From Neobacillus sp. CF12 (GTDB taxonomy: Bacteria; Bacillota; Bacilli; Bacillales; Cytobacillaceae), in assembly GCF_030348765.1 (NCBI RefSeq), contig NZ_JAUCEU010000007.1, positions 62,001-126,000 of the forward strand: a stretch of DNA of 64,000 bases, read 5' to 3'. The position numbers and the translations under genes are program-made. Numbering within the stretch: the stretch's first letter is position 1; every line of letters starts with the position of its first letter. Positions 7,299-16,347 of the stretch are shown here, in pieces. The notes beneath the pieces were generated by a model. That model was not told the origin of the DNA, did not search any database, and worked only from the letters and a program-made list of their open reading frames with translations.

Positions 7299-7772
7299 AT
7301 GGAATTTATGAAGTATGAAGGTGACTGGTATGTTTGGACAATATTGTTTATTACAATCGTTATTGTTCTTTTTATGCCAAAAAAAAACCTTACATGGGCA
7401 GGAGTATTTATTACTATTCTTTTTGCCGGAGGATTGACTTGGATCGGAGAAGTCATTGTAGGATCCATAATTGATGTATTTACCTTAGCAAAAAAACAAA
7501 CCACAGAGTTTAGTGAAACTTTTTTAATTAGTTTTGTCCCTGCAGGAATTGCAACGATCTATGTAAATTTATATAAACCTGAGAAAGCATGGGTTTGGGC
7601 TTTTATTTTTACTTTTTTATGTTTCTTCTTAGAATTAGGTTTAGTTAAGGTTGGGTATATGATAAATCACGGCTGGGAAACATGGTATGGAATACCTGTT
7701 TATTTTATAGCTTTTAGATTCTTCTTTCCTTGGTATTCAAAATTACTTTCGCAGAAACTAGTCAACATTTAA
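7299..7772 (+). CDS. Four- or five-helix membrane protein, unknown family
   Basis: The 157-residue product is almost all membrane helix: segments near residues 13-28, 33-55, 70-88 and 98-118, ending with GWETWYGIPVYFIAFRFFFPWYSKL. Aromatic-rich loops resemble the CBO0543 family, a better example of which is at 16528-17028, but the characteristic WxxYHATI and LW motifs are not evident, so I leave it unassigned. ATG 7299 follows a weak GGGTG; ATG 7308 is an alternative. A terminator overlaps the stop codon. Confidence 0.65.
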   Translation: MEFMKYEGDWYVWTILFITIVIVLFMPKKNLTWAGVFITILFAGGLTWIGEVIVGSIIDVFTLAKKQTTEFSETFLISFVPAGIATIYVNLYKPEKAWVWAFIFTFLCFFLELGLVKVGYMINHGWETWYGIPVYFIAFRFFFPWYSKLLSQKLVNI

Positions 7773-7785
7773 TGTTGGCTTTTTT
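7761..7785 (+). terminator. Terminator overlapping the membrane protein stop codon
   Basis: GTCAACATT pairs with AATGTTGGC, followed by six T. The TAA at 7770-7772 lies in the loop. Confidence 0.75.
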
Positions 7786-7939
7786 GTGCTGCGAGTAGAC
7801 TCCATATAGCAAACAATTACTATTACAAACAGGATAAAATGGTAAAATAAATTGGGAAAGATAACTAAATTCATCATTCTGGAATTTTGGCTATATTCGT
7901 TTTGCTTTAAAAGTATTAGAAAATAAAGGAGAAATAACG

Positions 7940-8854
7940 ATGTCAAAAATTAATCAAAAGATTGTTCCGCATTTATGGTATGACAAGGAGGCAAAAGAGG
8001 CTGCAGAGTTTTACGCTTCCATATTCCCGGATTCAAGTATTACGGGTGTAACCACTATCCACGACACACCATCAGGCGACTCCGATATCGTTACTTTTGA
8101 ACTTTGGGGACAAAAGTTCATGGCAATTAGCGCAGGACCTCATTTCAAGATCAATCCGTCGGTGTCGTTCATGGTTAATTTTGACCCATCACGAATAAAG
8201 AACGCGATTGAAAAAATCAATGAAGTATGGAATAAATTGTCCGATGGAGGAACAGCGTTAATGCCGCTTGATAAGTATCCGTTCAGCGAGAGATATGGCT
8301 GGATTCAGGATAAGTATGGTTTGTCTTGGCAGTTAATCCTTACCAATCCAGAAGGTGAAGAGCGGCCTTCAATCATCCCATCATTTTTGTTTGTCGGCAA
8401 TCAATGCGGCAACACGGAAGAGGCGATGAATTTTTATTTATCAGTATTTAAGAACACAAAGCAGGGACATATTGCCCGCTACCCTAATGGGATGGAACCT
8501 GATAAAGAAGGAACCATCATGTTCGCTGACTTTAAGCTTGAAAATCAGTGGTTTGCCGCAATGGATAGCGCTCACAACCATAAATTCAATTTTAACGAGG
8601 CAATCTCATTTATGGTATATTGTGACACACAAGAAGAGATTGATTACTACTGGGAAAGGCTGTCTGCAGTACCTGAAGCCGAGCAATGCGGCTGGCTGAA
8701 AGATAAGTATGATGTATCCTGGCAGATTGTGCCAAGTGAGATGGACGAGATGATGAGCAAGGGCACACCTGAGCAACTTGAGCGCCTAACGAAAGCATTT
8801 CTTAAAATGAAGAAATTTGATCTTGTGGAATTGCGGAAAGCATATAAGGGATAA
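7940..8854 (+). CDS. Tandem PhnB-like VOC-fold protein
   Basis: The 304-residue protein holds two copies of the PhnB-like (3-demethylubiquinone methyltransferase-like, PF06983) unit. The first starts IVPHLWYDKEAKEAAEFYASIF (residues 8-29) and ends with FSERYGWIQDKYGLSWQLIL; the second starts PSFLFVGNQCGNTEEAMNFYLSVF near 150 and ends with EQCGWLKDKYDVSWQIVPSEM. The paired W-x-x-D-K-Y-G/D-x-S-W-Q motif shows the internal duplication. Such proteins belong to the glyoxalase/dioxygenase fold; no substrate is known for this group. AAAGGAG lies 8 bases before ATG. Monocistronic. Confidence 0.85.
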   Translation: MSKINQKIVPHLWYDKEAKEAAEFYASIFPDSSITGVTTIHDTPSGDSDIVTFELWGQKFMAISAGPHFKINPSVSFMVNFDPSRIKNAIEKINEVWNKLSDGGTALMPLDKYPFSERYGWIQDKYGLSWQLILTNPEGEERPSIIPSFLFVGNQCGNTEEAMNFYLSVFKNTKQGHIARYPNGMEPDKEGTIMFADFKLENQWFAAMDSAHNHKFNFNEAISFMVYCDTQEEIDYYWERLSAVPEAEQCGWLKDKYDVSWQIVPSEMDEMMSKGTPEQLERLTKAFLKMKKFDLVELRKAYKG

Positions 8855-8946
8855 TGAGAATTACAACTGATACAAGAATCGAAAACAGGCTATTTAACAA
8901 GTTAATTGAATCGTTCAAATTAAAGAGCATTTGACGTACTATCGCT

Positions 8947-8976
8947 TAGCTTCAGTTTCTACTGAGGCTATTTTTT
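8947..8976 (+). terminator. Terminator after the PhnB-like gene
   Basis: TAGCTTCAG pairs with CTGAGGCTA, followed by six T. Confidence 0.8.
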
Positions 8977-9079
8977 ATACTATCTAACCTATAGCTTTAT
9001 TTTTTCGTTGAGCAAATATGATAGAATATAGGGAGTTTGATACAAAATAAGCTTGGGCTTTGTTGCAGAAGGGGTAAGT

Positions 9080-10297
9080 ATGAAGAACGAAAATACTCAA
9101 ATTAATCTAAAGTTATATTACAGCACAGTGTTAGTGGTGATTTCACTTATGCTGCTTGGGCTGTTTGCCGGTAATCCACTTCTTCATCATCCTGGACCAG
9201 GCTATATTACGCATAATGTTTTAGTTTTCTTTTTTTCTATTTGCTTATTAATTTATCCTTTATACAAGTCACATTTTCTTAGACTCATTATAATTGTCGT
9301 AGCATCTAGTTACTTTTATACCATCTTCTTCTTATATCCAAATACCTGGTCCAACTTTATATTTTTATGCCTTATACCTGCCATTTCAATTTTGTTTTTT
9401 GATACAAAACTTTTTCATCTTTCTTTACTATTAAATACTTTCTCAATTATATGTCTTTTTAGCTATATTGCCATCGTTGATCGAGGGGATCTTTATCCAT
9501 ATATTAGTAAAGACTTAATTGGAAATATTATTAACTTTTTAGGAAGCCAAGCCATTCTTTATTTTATTTTTTACTTATCGCATGGACGGTTGGAGAAACA
9601 GAAGCTCTACTATGAGCAAATTAAACATTCAGAACGTCTGAAAACAACTGGACAGTTAGCTGCTGCTGTAGCACATGAGATTAGAAATCCATTAACGGTT
9701 GTTAAGGGCTTCTTACAGATATATGAGAAAGATCATACATATAATGAAAATAATAAGCGGCATTTTTCGTTAATGATTAATGAATTAGACACAGCAGAAC
9801 AGGTTATTTCTCAATTTTTATCTATTGCCAAGCCCGACAAAGACACTGAAACGGAACTAGTAAATGTAAAGAATGTTCTTCAAAGTGTAACGGACCTACT
9901 AAACACTTATGGGCTACTGCATCATAATGAGATTGTACTAAGTATGGTGGAGGATTGTTATATCACTGCGAATACAATTGAATTTAAACAACTATTAATC
10001 AATATTATTAAAAATTCCATTGAAGCATCAAAAGTTGGTGATTCTGTTGTGGTTACCTCTGAAAGGAAAAAGCACTGGGTTGAAATTAAAGTAACGGATT
10101 TTGGACAAGGGATGTCAAAGGAAGAAATGGATTCTCTTGGTACTCCATTTTACTCGTTAAAAAGCAAAGGAACTGGCCTAGGGATGATGATTTGCTTTAA
10201 TATTGCTACAAAGTATAAGGGAACCATTCACTTTGACAGTGAAAAAGGTAAAGGAACAACAGTTACGATTTGGTTCCCAGCAGCAAATATGGGGTAA
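9080..10297 (+). CDS. Orphan membrane sensor histidine kinase, sporulation-kinase type
   Basis: About 180 N-terminal residues form five or six membrane helices with very short loops (so likely an intramembrane or cytoplasmic sensor). A linker then leads to the H-box VAHEIRNPLTVVKGF with the phosphorylated His, the N-box LLINIIKNSIEAS, the G1 box DFGQGM and the G2 box GTGLGMMICFNIA. There is no PAS or HAMP domain and no response regulator next to it, which suits kinases that feed the Spo0F phosphorelay (KinB-like layout); that pathway is inference. Start ATG 9080 has GAAGGGG upstream; the longer frame from 9053 lacks a ribosome site. Confidence 0.85.
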   Translation: MKNENTQINLKLYYSTVLVVISLMLLGLFAGNPLLHHPGPGYITHNVLVFFFSICLLIYPLYKSHFLRLIIIVVASSYFYTIFFLYPNTWSNFIFLCLIPAISILFFDTKLFHLSLLLNTFSIICLFSYIAIVDRGDLYPYISKDLIGNIINFLGSQAILYFIFYLSHGRLEKQKLYYEQIKHSERLKTTGQLAAAVAHEIRNPLTVVKGFLQIYEKDHTYNENNKRHFSLMINELDTAEQVISQFLSIAKPDKDTETELVNVKNVLQSVTDLLNTYGLLHHNEIVLSMVEDCYITANTIEFKQLLINIIKNSIEASKVGDSVVVTSERKKHWVEIKVTDFGQGMSKEEMDSLGTPFYSLKSKGTGLGMMICFNIATKYKGTIHFDSEKGKGTTVTIWFPAANMG

Positions 10298-10303
10298 GTA
10301 GAG

Positions 10304-10331
10304 AGGGCTGCAAATATTGCAGCTCATTTTT
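10304..10331 (+). terminator. Terminator of the histidine kinase gene
   Basis: GCTGCAA pairs with TTGCAGC around a 3-base loop, followed by TCATTTTT. Confidence 0.7.
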
Positions 10332-10381
10332 ATAAGAAGAAGCTTGTGAAGTGTTTATAGCTAATATAACTATTTAACTAA

Positions 10382-10534
10382 TTAATCACGATTATTTCTT
10401 GTTTTTGATTTAAGGATAGGTTTGTCAATGGATTCAGTAATTTTATCTTTGATTACAGGTATAGGTTCGTCCGTTCGTGTGTTCCATATACTATATTTAA
10501 TTGTATTGGGTGAGTCTGTGTTTTCATTGGGCAT
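10382..10534 (-). CDS. Small hydrophilic protein, 50 aa
   Basis: Starts at ATG 10534-10532 with GAGGTGG 7 bases upstream and stops at 10384-10382. The product (MPNENTDSPNTIKYSIWN then TRTDEPIPVIKDKITESIDKP and a basic tail) is short and polar, with no membrane segment. No family recognised. It is the last gene of a reverse-strand pair with the 52-residue protein to its right. Confidence 0.5.
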   Translation of the reverse strand: MPNENTDSPNTIKYSIWNTRTDEPIPVIKDKITESIDKPILKSKTRNNRD

Positions 10535-10660
10535 GATTCATCCACCTCGATTTAATTTAGGCTAATAAGGGTTTGCTATACAAAATATAGAATGCTTCTA
10601 AATACTTTTCTCGGAACAGCCTAAGACAGAACCGCATTTTTATTATGCGGTTCAACATGA

Positions 10661-10819
10661 TTAGATATTATCTTCATTAAAATCCGAAGAATCATTGAAA
10701 TCGTACCGAAATCCGTCTTTAGCGGCAGTAATATTCTTATCAACCTGTACATTGTCGGTTTTATCAAGTAAAAACTGTTCGACTTTATTTAATTTTGATT
10801 CCTCATTGTTTGACTTCAC
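10661..10819 (-). CDS. Small acidic protein, 52 aa
   Basis: A perfect AGGAGG (reverse complement of 10829-10834) stands 9 bases before GTG 10819-10817; the stop is 10663-10661. The product (MKSNNEESKLNKVEQFLLDK then TDNVQVDKNITAAKDGFRYDFN and an acidic tail) is polar and low in hydrophobics, like small Bacillus spore or stress proteins. No family recognised. A hairpin (GAACCGCA 10629-10636 with TGCGGTTC 10646-10653) follows its stop and separates it from the 50-residue gene. Confidence 0.5.
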   Translation of the reverse strand: MKSNNEESKLNKVEQFLLDKTDNVQVDKNITAAKDGFRYDFNDSSDFNEDNI

Positions 10820-10950
10820 TTATGTAAGCCTCCTACGATTAATTTTTACCTACCTATTATTCCTATAGAATTTCTAATTATTCTCACGAAAGACCTTCAT
10901 AAATTAACGAGTCAGTTTATTAATGTACATTCCTATACATAAATTGAAAT

Positions 10951-10990
10951 AAGCCGAACTCTACATTACCCTTGGAGATCGGCTTTCTTC
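10951..10990. terminator. Terminator after the acetyltransferase gene
   Basis: AAGCCGA-CTC pairs with GAG-TCGGCTT (10951-10985) with T-rich flanks on both sides. It serves the reverse-strand gene ending at 11029. Confidence 0.7.
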
Positions 10991-11028
10991 TCTTAACTAT
11001 TGATAATTGATTTATGGACTTCTTATAG

Positions 11029-11505
11029 TCAATTCAACTCTTTTAAATACCACGCATTCATAGCAGAATGGTCAGAACCCGAGAGTGGTTTATCTAAAAG
11101 TGTAAAACCAAATTTTTCATATAAGATACATGCAGTTTTTAAATCATGGGTTGTTTCTAAGTAACACTTTTCGTAATGTTCAGAGGCAAATGACAAGGCT
11201 GTTTCCATTATCTTCTTTCCGAGTCCGATTCCTTGTGCTTTTGAACTTAAATAAAGCTTTTGTAATTCGCAAATTTTTTCAGGTTCGTTAAACGGTGCTA
11301 TACCAATTCCCCCAACAACTTCTCCTTCCATTTCTACTACCCAATACTTTGCATGTTCCAGATTATTATAATATTGGTGTAGATCATTAAGTTGAGGATC
11401 AAAATAGGCTGTTCCAGGAATCGCTAAACCAAGTGATTTTAATGAATCTTGTATTATTTTCTTTACTTTTGCATTATCTTCCTTACTAATTTCTCGAATA
11501 AACAT
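11029..11505 (-). CDS. GNAT-family N-acetyltransferase
   Basis: The 158-residue protein has the GNAT order: an N-terminal MFIREISKEDNAKVKKII helix, strands around YWVVEMEGEVVGGIGIAPF, and the acetyl-CoA loop in LYLSSKAQGIGLGKKIMETAL (Q-x-x-G-x-G/A pattern) near residues 85-105, then CYLETTHDLKTACILYEKFGF, the typical YxKxGF end. Substrate cannot be told. Monocistronic on the reverse strand, with a GGAG before ATG 11505. Confidence 0.85.
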   Translation of the reverse strand: MFIREISKEDNAKVKKIIQDSLKSLGLAIPGTAYFDPQLNDLHQYYNNLEHAKYWVVEMEGEVVGGIGIAPFNEPEKICELQKLYLSSKAQGIGLGKKIMETALSFASEHYEKCYLETTHDLKTACILYEKFGFTLLDKPLSGSDHSAMNAWYLKELN

Positions 11506-11683
11506 AAAGTATCTCCTTTAATATTTAATATCCAGATTCTAGATTTAGAATATTCCAATGTTTAATAGGTTTGCAACCGGAAAATCATACAACAGTTCTA
11601 AAGTGTTTGTCATGTATGACGTTTTCATTTTCGTTCAACTGGCGATAATGATAAAGATAATGCCGACTGCTAGGAGAAAAACA

Positions 11684-12553
11684 ATGTATGAAATTACCGT
11701 AAAACTCCCAACGAAAAAGATTGAAAGAATCATTACCCATTTATACCAAAAAGGTTACCACCAAACTTTTTATGAGGTTCCACTAGATGTGGTCACGGAT
11801 GCAAATGGCTATGCCTTTGTTGAGAAAAGGAATGAAACAACAGAACTAAATATCTATATAAATGACTATATTGAAGCAAAGGAACGACTTCAGTTAGTAG
11901 AATTATTAGCGATTGATGAGTCCAGTCTATTAGTTAAGGAAGTAATTGAGATGAATTACCAGCAAACATTTGATGATATTTTCCTTGAGAATGGCTGGGT
12001 CATCACGTCACCGGATAAACGGAATCATTACGACAAAGAAAAGCGGATTGTACTAGACTCCCAAGGGAATTTTGGTACAGGCTATCATGAAACAACAAAA
12101 GATTGTTTGTACTTCATATTACAACATGATTTAACAGGGTTGTGTGTTGCGGATATCGGAGCAGGTTCAGGAGTGTTAAGTGTTGCTGCAGCACTCAAGG
12201 GAGCAAATTCCATTGATACATATGACATCCAACCGGTGGAGCGAGAAATTCTTTATCAGTGTGAATTAAATCGTGTTAAACCGGTGAATGTCTATCAAAG
12301 TGATTTAATCAAGAATAAAAATCGAATCAACAAAAAATATGATTGGATCTTCCTTAATATCGGAACGCAGGAAAATATTGATATCATTAACGCCCAGAGT
12401 CTCTTAGATTGCAGAGATACTACATTTATATTGTCAGGTATGCTTGAATGGAATTCCCATCGGGTAGAGACTTTATTTAAAAATGCAGGATTCTTGTTGG
12501 AGCAAAAGAAACAAAGTAATGAATGGGTGACGTGCCTTTTTAATGCAACTTAA
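11684..12553 (+). CDS. PrmA-like class I SAM methyltransferase
   Basis: The 289-residue product has the two-part layout of ribosomal protein L11 methyltransferase: an N-terminal alpha/beta part (MYEITVKLPTKKIERIITHL), then GTGYHETTKDCLYF near residue 150, the SAM motif VADIGAGSGVLSVAAALKGA near 168-187 and DWIFLNIGTQENIDII in place of the usual D-x-V-x-A-N-I. It is diverged from true PrmA, which in Bacillus sits beside dnaJ, so a different protein or small-molecule substrate is likely. AGGAG at 11672-11676 fits ATG 11684; the frame is open back to 11558 without support. Confidence 0.75.
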   Translation: MYEITVKLPTKKIERIITHLYQKGYHQTFYEVPLDVVTDANGYAFVEKRNETTELNIYINDYIEAKERLQLVELLAIDESSLLVKEVIEMNYQQTFDDIFLENGWVITSPDKRNHYDKEKRIVLDSQGNFGTGYHETTKDCLYFILQHDLTGLCVADIGAGSGVLSVAAALKGANSIDTYDIQPVEREILYQCELNRVKPVNVYQSDLIKNKNRINKKYDWIFLNIGTQENIDIINAQSLLDCRDTTFILSGMLEWNSHRVETLFKNAGFLLEQKKQSNEWVTCLFNAT

Positions 12554-12660
12554 AAGAGCCCTATAATGAAAGTAATCATATATAGTAACGCTCGAATATT
12601 TTTAGGATAGCTTGGTCAAAATACCATGGGTTACGAATTCTGATGAAATGGGGACAAATA

Positions 12661-12942
12661 ATGAAGGAAATTTTACAGCAAGTGAAAGAGGAATTAGAAA
12701 GGGCATATGATAATCCACAGTCTAACAATTTAGATCAATGTCTTCTACAGCTGCAGGCTGCTAGAGAACAGTATGGTGATAAAGGTAATATGCTTGAGAA
12801 CTGTATCACAGCAGTAACTCAAGCGAGAAATGCGATTGGGGCTTTGGAAAATGCAGGAGATGTGTCATCTGCCGCAGCCTTTGGTCAAGCTCACAATGCT
12901 CTTGAAAATGCAATAGAGTCATACTCTAGTACAGATTTTTAA
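12661..12942 (+). CDS. Small helical protein of unknown function
   Basis: The 93-residue product (from MKEILQQVKEELERAYDN) is predicted to be nearly all helix, with heptad-like spacing and an alanine-rich second half (NAIGALENAGDVSSAAAFGQ). No signal peptide or membrane segment. I take ATG 12661 (GGGGAC upstream); ATG 12643 six codons earlier is possible. A strong terminator follows at once, so the gene is real and monocistronic. No family recognised. Confidence 0.6.
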   Translation: MKEILQQVKEELERAYDNPQSNNLDQCLLQLQAAREQYGDKGNMLENCITAVTQARNAIGALENAGDVSSAAAFGQAHNALENAIESYSSTDF

Positions 12943-12945
12943 TGA

Positions 12946-12986
12946 GGATGTACCAAAAGCTTAGCTTTTGGACATCCATTTTTTAT
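12946..12986 (+). terminator. Strong terminator
   Basis: GGATGT-A-CCAAAAGC pairs with GCTTTTGG-ACATCC around TTA, followed by six T. Confidence 0.9.
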
Positions 12987-13161
12987 TCTTTCTGAATATA
13001 ATTACTTGTGACTATTAGCGCCCCAACCATCTTGTATATTTTTATCTTTAATGTCAGATTTAAGAAATAATTATTCGTTCAAATATGTTAATATAAGGAA
13101 GTAATAGAGAAAATACATATCAAAAGTTCAAAACTGGTTCAACCATGAGGAGGCCGCTAAT

Positions 13162-14475
13162 TTGCGCTATCTATCGACGAACGAACAAAATGAAAAGCTT
13201 AGTATTACGATTTATAATGGTCAATTTGGTCTGGTCAAAGAAGATCGGTTAGTACAAAGTAATGAGCAAGTTGAAGAGATTCAATATTTGGATGTTGCGA
13301 AAAAGATAGAGACTGACTCAATTATCATTAATGGTGTAAATGTATTGGAACTAAACTATGATTTCGATTTAGTCAGTAAGGCGAAATTGTTAGATAAATA
13401 TTTAGACCAAGACATTTATATCTATGATAAAAAAACAGAGGAAAAGCTAGCAATCAGACTGTTAAGCGTAACTGATGGAATTATTGGCGAGCGTATCGAC
13501 ACAAAGGAAATTGTCATCAATCCGACGGGGGAGCTTGTGTTACCATCACTGCCAGCAGGATTAATTGCCAAGCCAGCATTATTATGGAAGGTTCCGAAGA
13601 CGCCACTCAACCAAACGATCAATGTCTCGTATCTAACCAAAGGCATTACTTGGGGTGCAAATTATGTATTGAACTTAACAGAGAAAGATTTTCACCTAAC
13701 GGGCTGGATGGCAATCAACAATCAATCGGGTGCAACCTTTGAAAATGCACAACTGAAACTGATTGCTGGGGAAATCAATCGAATTGAAGAAATAGATGAC
13801 TTTTATGAAAATGAAAAATATGAGGATCGCATGGTTGTTTACAGTGCGGTTGAGCCAAGTTTCGAAGAGAAAAGCTTTGCTGACCAACATATGTATACTT
13901 TGAATCGACCTGTAACCATTAAAGACGAACAAGAAAAACAAATCAACTTTTTAAATGTGGCCAATGGGACGTATCGGAAAATCTACGAAGTAGATCGTTA
14001 TTCTACCAAACCAGTAATTAAAATTGAGATTGACAATAGTAAGGAGAACAATCTAGAAATTCCTTTGCCAAAAGGTAAAGTGAAGGTATACCAAGCCGAT
14101 TCGGACAATCTCTTAGAATTTATTGGTGAGGATCAAATTCCACACACAGCAAAAAAGCAACCCATTACCCTAAACCTTGGAACAGCTTTTGATATTGTCT
14201 GTGATTTTAATGAAGCCAATCGATATGAAGAAGATCATTTAGAGTATATTGAGGACCGCTATTACATCCATAATCAAAAAGACGAAAAAGTGACAGTGAA
14301 AATTGTCCATACCATACGTGAACGAACGTGGGAAATGGTTAAAACAAGTCATGCATACGAGAAGAATACCTCATGTACTATCACCTGTAATGTAGAAGTC
14401 GAACCAGATGTAAGGGAAATGGTGACCTTTGAATATGTCATAGACAACACCATTTATATTAAAAACAGAGACTAG
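13162..14475 (+). CDS. DUF4139 domain-containing protein
   Basis: The 437-residue protein shows the DUF4139 core: LPAGLIAKPALLWKV near residue 130, then NVSYLTKGITWGANYVLNL and LTGWMAINNQSGATFENAQLKLIAGEI near residues 150-205, with a C-terminal beta-rich part. The family includes MuiA-type mucoidy inhibitors, but the biochemical role is unknown. Unlike secreted relatives it has no signal peptide, so it is probably cytoplasmic. Start: TTG 13162 with GAGGAGG 8 bases upstream. Bracketed by terminators on both sides, hence monocistronic. Confidence 0.85.
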   Translation: MRYLSTNEQNEKLSITIYNGQFGLVKEDRLVQSNEQVEEIQYLDVAKKIETDSIIINGVNVLELNYDFDLVSKAKLLDKYLDQDIYIYDKKTEEKLAIRLLSVTDGIIGERIDTKEIVINPTGELVLPSLPAGLIAKPALLWKVPKTPLNQTINVSYLTKGITWGANYVLNLTEKDFHLTGWMAINNQSGATFENAQLKLIAGEINRIEEIDDFYENEKYEDRMVVYSAVEPSFEEKSFADQHMYTLNRPVTIKDEQEKQINFLNVANGTYRKIYEVDRYSTKPVIKIEIDNSKENNLEIPLPKGKVKVYQADSDNLLEFIGEDQIPHTAKKQPITLNLGTAFDIVCDFNEANRYEEDHLEYIEDRYYIHNQKDEKVTVKIVHTIRERTWEMVKTSHAYEKNTSCTITCNVEVEPDVREMVTFEYVIDNTIYIKNRD

Positions 14476-14533
14476 AAACCTACTGACGAAGATCCAAAAC
14501 CTGCTCAAATAGATCATTAGAACGTACAAAAAA

Positions 14534-14578
14534 GGATGTTAGAGTTTGAAATAAATTCAACTCTAACATCCTTTTATT
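14534..14578 (+). terminator. Terminator of the DUF4139 gene
   Basis: GGATGTTAGAGTT (14534-14546) pairs with AACTCTAACATCC (14559-14571), followed by TTTTATT. Confidence 0.9.
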
Positions 14579-14670
14579 CTCTTTTACTTTTAAATAAAAT
14601 GTTTTCAGAATCTTCAAATTGACCTATTGTAAATTACTATTTTTAAATATAAAATACAGTTAACTAGAAG

Positions 14671-14688
14671 TGAATGAGTACTCATTCA
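14671..14688. promoter_or_regulatory. FadR-like operator in front of phaRC
   Basis: TGAATGAGTACTCATTCA is a perfect 18-base palindrome and fits the Bacillus FadR (TetR family) operator TGAATGAMTANTCATTCA at all but one position. FadR represses fatty-acid degradation genes and is released by long-chain acyl-CoA. The site lies 76 bases before phaR, so PHA synthesis is probably induced together with beta-oxidation. Confidence 0.7.
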
Positions 14689-14763
14689 TTGTGGAGGGCG
14701 ATGAAAGAAACTACTGAAACATTGTTGGAGAACACAAAAATATTTCAGCTGAGGTGAAGGAGC

Positions 14764-15246
14764 ATGGCCGAAAATAACCTGTACAATTCTGTAAGACAAG
14801 TAAGTGAAATGTGGGAAAAGGGTTTAAATGGATTATTATTTCAATCTGTTGATAATAACCCATTAATCCAAATGACTAAATTAGGTATTGAGGCAAATTC
14901 TAGATACATAGAGATGTTAAAAAGAAACCGGGAACTGATGGCAAATTATATGAATCTACCAACAAAAAATGATGTAGCCAATGCGGTTAAACAAACCATC
15001 CAAGCTGAAGAGAAAATTGATATTCTTGAAGAGCAAATCTGGAATTTGCAAGAAAGTTTTGCTATAGCAACAGAGGAACAAAACAAAATGCTTGCTGAAA
15101 TCATTGATTTTACCAAACATCTTCATTCAGAATGGCAAAAAGCATCGCAAGAACTTGCTAAATTATCAGAAATGAAAGATGAGTTTGAAGCGATGAAGAA
15201 ACTATTGGAGGAAGTGAAGGCAGAATCAGTTCAAGTAGCCAAATAA
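14764..15246 (+). CDS. phaR: Polyhydroxyalkanoate synthase subunit PhaR-like
   Basis: The 160-residue protein is helical, with NPLIQMTKLGIEANSRYIEMLKRNRELM in the first half and a long coiled coil (residues 75-155, EEKIDILEEQIWNLQESF onwards). Length and position directly before a Cys-type PHA synthase identify it as the PhaR partner of class IV synthases of Bacillus, which is needed for PhaC activity at the granule. The sequence itself is poorly conserved, so the call rests largely on context. GAGGTGAAGG precedes ATG 14764; an 18-codon open frame (14701-14757) ends just upstream and might couple translation. Confidence 0.75.
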   Translation: MAENNLYNSVRQVSEMWEKGLNGLLFQSVDNNPLIQMTKLGIEANSRYIEMLKRNRELMANYMNLPTKNDVANAVKQTIQAEEKIDILEEQIWNLQESFAIATEEQNKMLAEIIDFTKHLHSEWQKASQELAKLSEMKDEFEAMKKLLEEVKAESVQVAK

Positions 15247-15264
15247 TGGTGAAGGGGAGAAAAA

Positions 15265-16326
15265 ATGATGGCGGTTAAATCTCTAGTAAATATTCCCGTT
15301 CTCAATCTTGAAACCGAGATGAAACGGTGGAACACAGTTTTTAAAGTTTTGAGCCAACCAAAGCCTGATATTGATTCTACACCTAGAAAAGCAGTATGGA
15401 AGAAAAATAAATCTGTTTTGTGGTATCATCCTGCACTAGAGAAAAAGTATAACACTCCTCTTTTCTTGGTTTATTCACTGTTAAATAAAGCGTATATTCT
15501 CGATATTTCTGAAGAGGGTAGCGTAATTGGCAACCTAACAAAACAGGGGTACGATGTCTATTTGCTTGATTGGGGTTCTCCTGGATTGGAAGACAAGGAC
15601 CTTACTTTAGATAACTACATTCTCGACTATTTGGAAGTGGCGGTAAAACGGGCCATTAGACATTCAGGTGCAAAAGAAATATCTTTGGTAGGTTACTGTA
15701 TTGGTGGAATGCTTTCTGCGATGCTGACTTCAATAACAGATTTGCCAATCAAAAATCTTGTTCTAGCAGCGGTTCCAATTGATTATAGCGACGCCATCGT
15801 TCCTGGTAAATGGGTGAAAGCACTTCAAAATGGAACACTCAATTTTGACCGGATGGCAGCTTCTTACGAGGTGATTCCATCAGAGTTTTTATATGCCATT
15901 TTTATGACACTGCAAGGATTCAACATCGGACCAACCATTAACCTGGTCACCCGTGCTCACGATCAAAAATATGTAGATAAGTGGCGGAGAATGGACAAAT
16001 GGATGAAAGACGCCGTAACCTTTTCAGGAGCAGCATTTAAGCAAATGATGAGTGAATTATACAAAGATAACAAGCTTGTCAAAGGTGAAATGAAGATTGG
16101 TGGTCGGAAGGTGGACTTAACCAAGATTAATTGCAGTACATTGGTGATCACCTCCACTAGGGATGAATTAGTGTTAGAATCACAAAGCCTTCCTATCATG
16201 GACCTTATTTCAAGTGAAGATAAAACTTATGAGTATGTGGAAGCGGGGCATGTATCGCTATGCTTAACTGGTCAGTTTGCTTATGCGATTGATCCGTGGT
16301 TGTCGGACCGTTCTACTAAATTATAA
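15265..16326 (+). CDS. phaC: Class IV polyhydroxyalkanoate synthase catalytic subunit PhaC
   Basis: The 353-residue enzyme polymerises hydroxyacyl-CoA into PHA. It has the lipase-like box GYCIGG with the nucleophilic Cys near residue 149, the YDVYLLDWGSPG strand near 95-106, the catalytic Asp in TSTRDELV near 302 and His in EAGHVSL near 330. Length fits class III/IV synthases. It starts 18 bases after phaR with AAGGGGAG upstream. The usual neighbours phaB (reductase) and phaP/phaQ are not here, so the (R)-3-hydroxyacyl-CoA supply is encoded elsewhere. Controlled with phaR by the FadR-like site. Confidence 0.9.
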   Translation: MMAVKSLVNIPVLNLETEMKRWNTVFKVLSQPKPDIDSTPRKAVWKKNKSVLWYHPALEKKYNTPLFLVYSLLNKAYILDISEEGSVIGNLTKQGYDVYLLDWGSPGLEDKDLTLDNYILDYLEVAVKRAIRHSGAKEISLVGYCIGGMLSAMLTSITDLPIKNLVLAAVPIDYSDAIVPGKWVKALQNGTLNFDRMAASYEVIPSEFLYAIFMTLQGFNIGPTINLVTRAHDQKYVDKWRRMDKWMKDAVTFSGAAFKQMMSELYKDNKLVKGEMKIGGRKVDLTKINCSTLVITSTRDELVLESQSLPIMDLISSEDKTYEYVEAGHVSLCLTGQFAYAIDPWLSDRSTKL

Positions 16327-16347
16327 GTTAATATGGATAGAAAAAGC

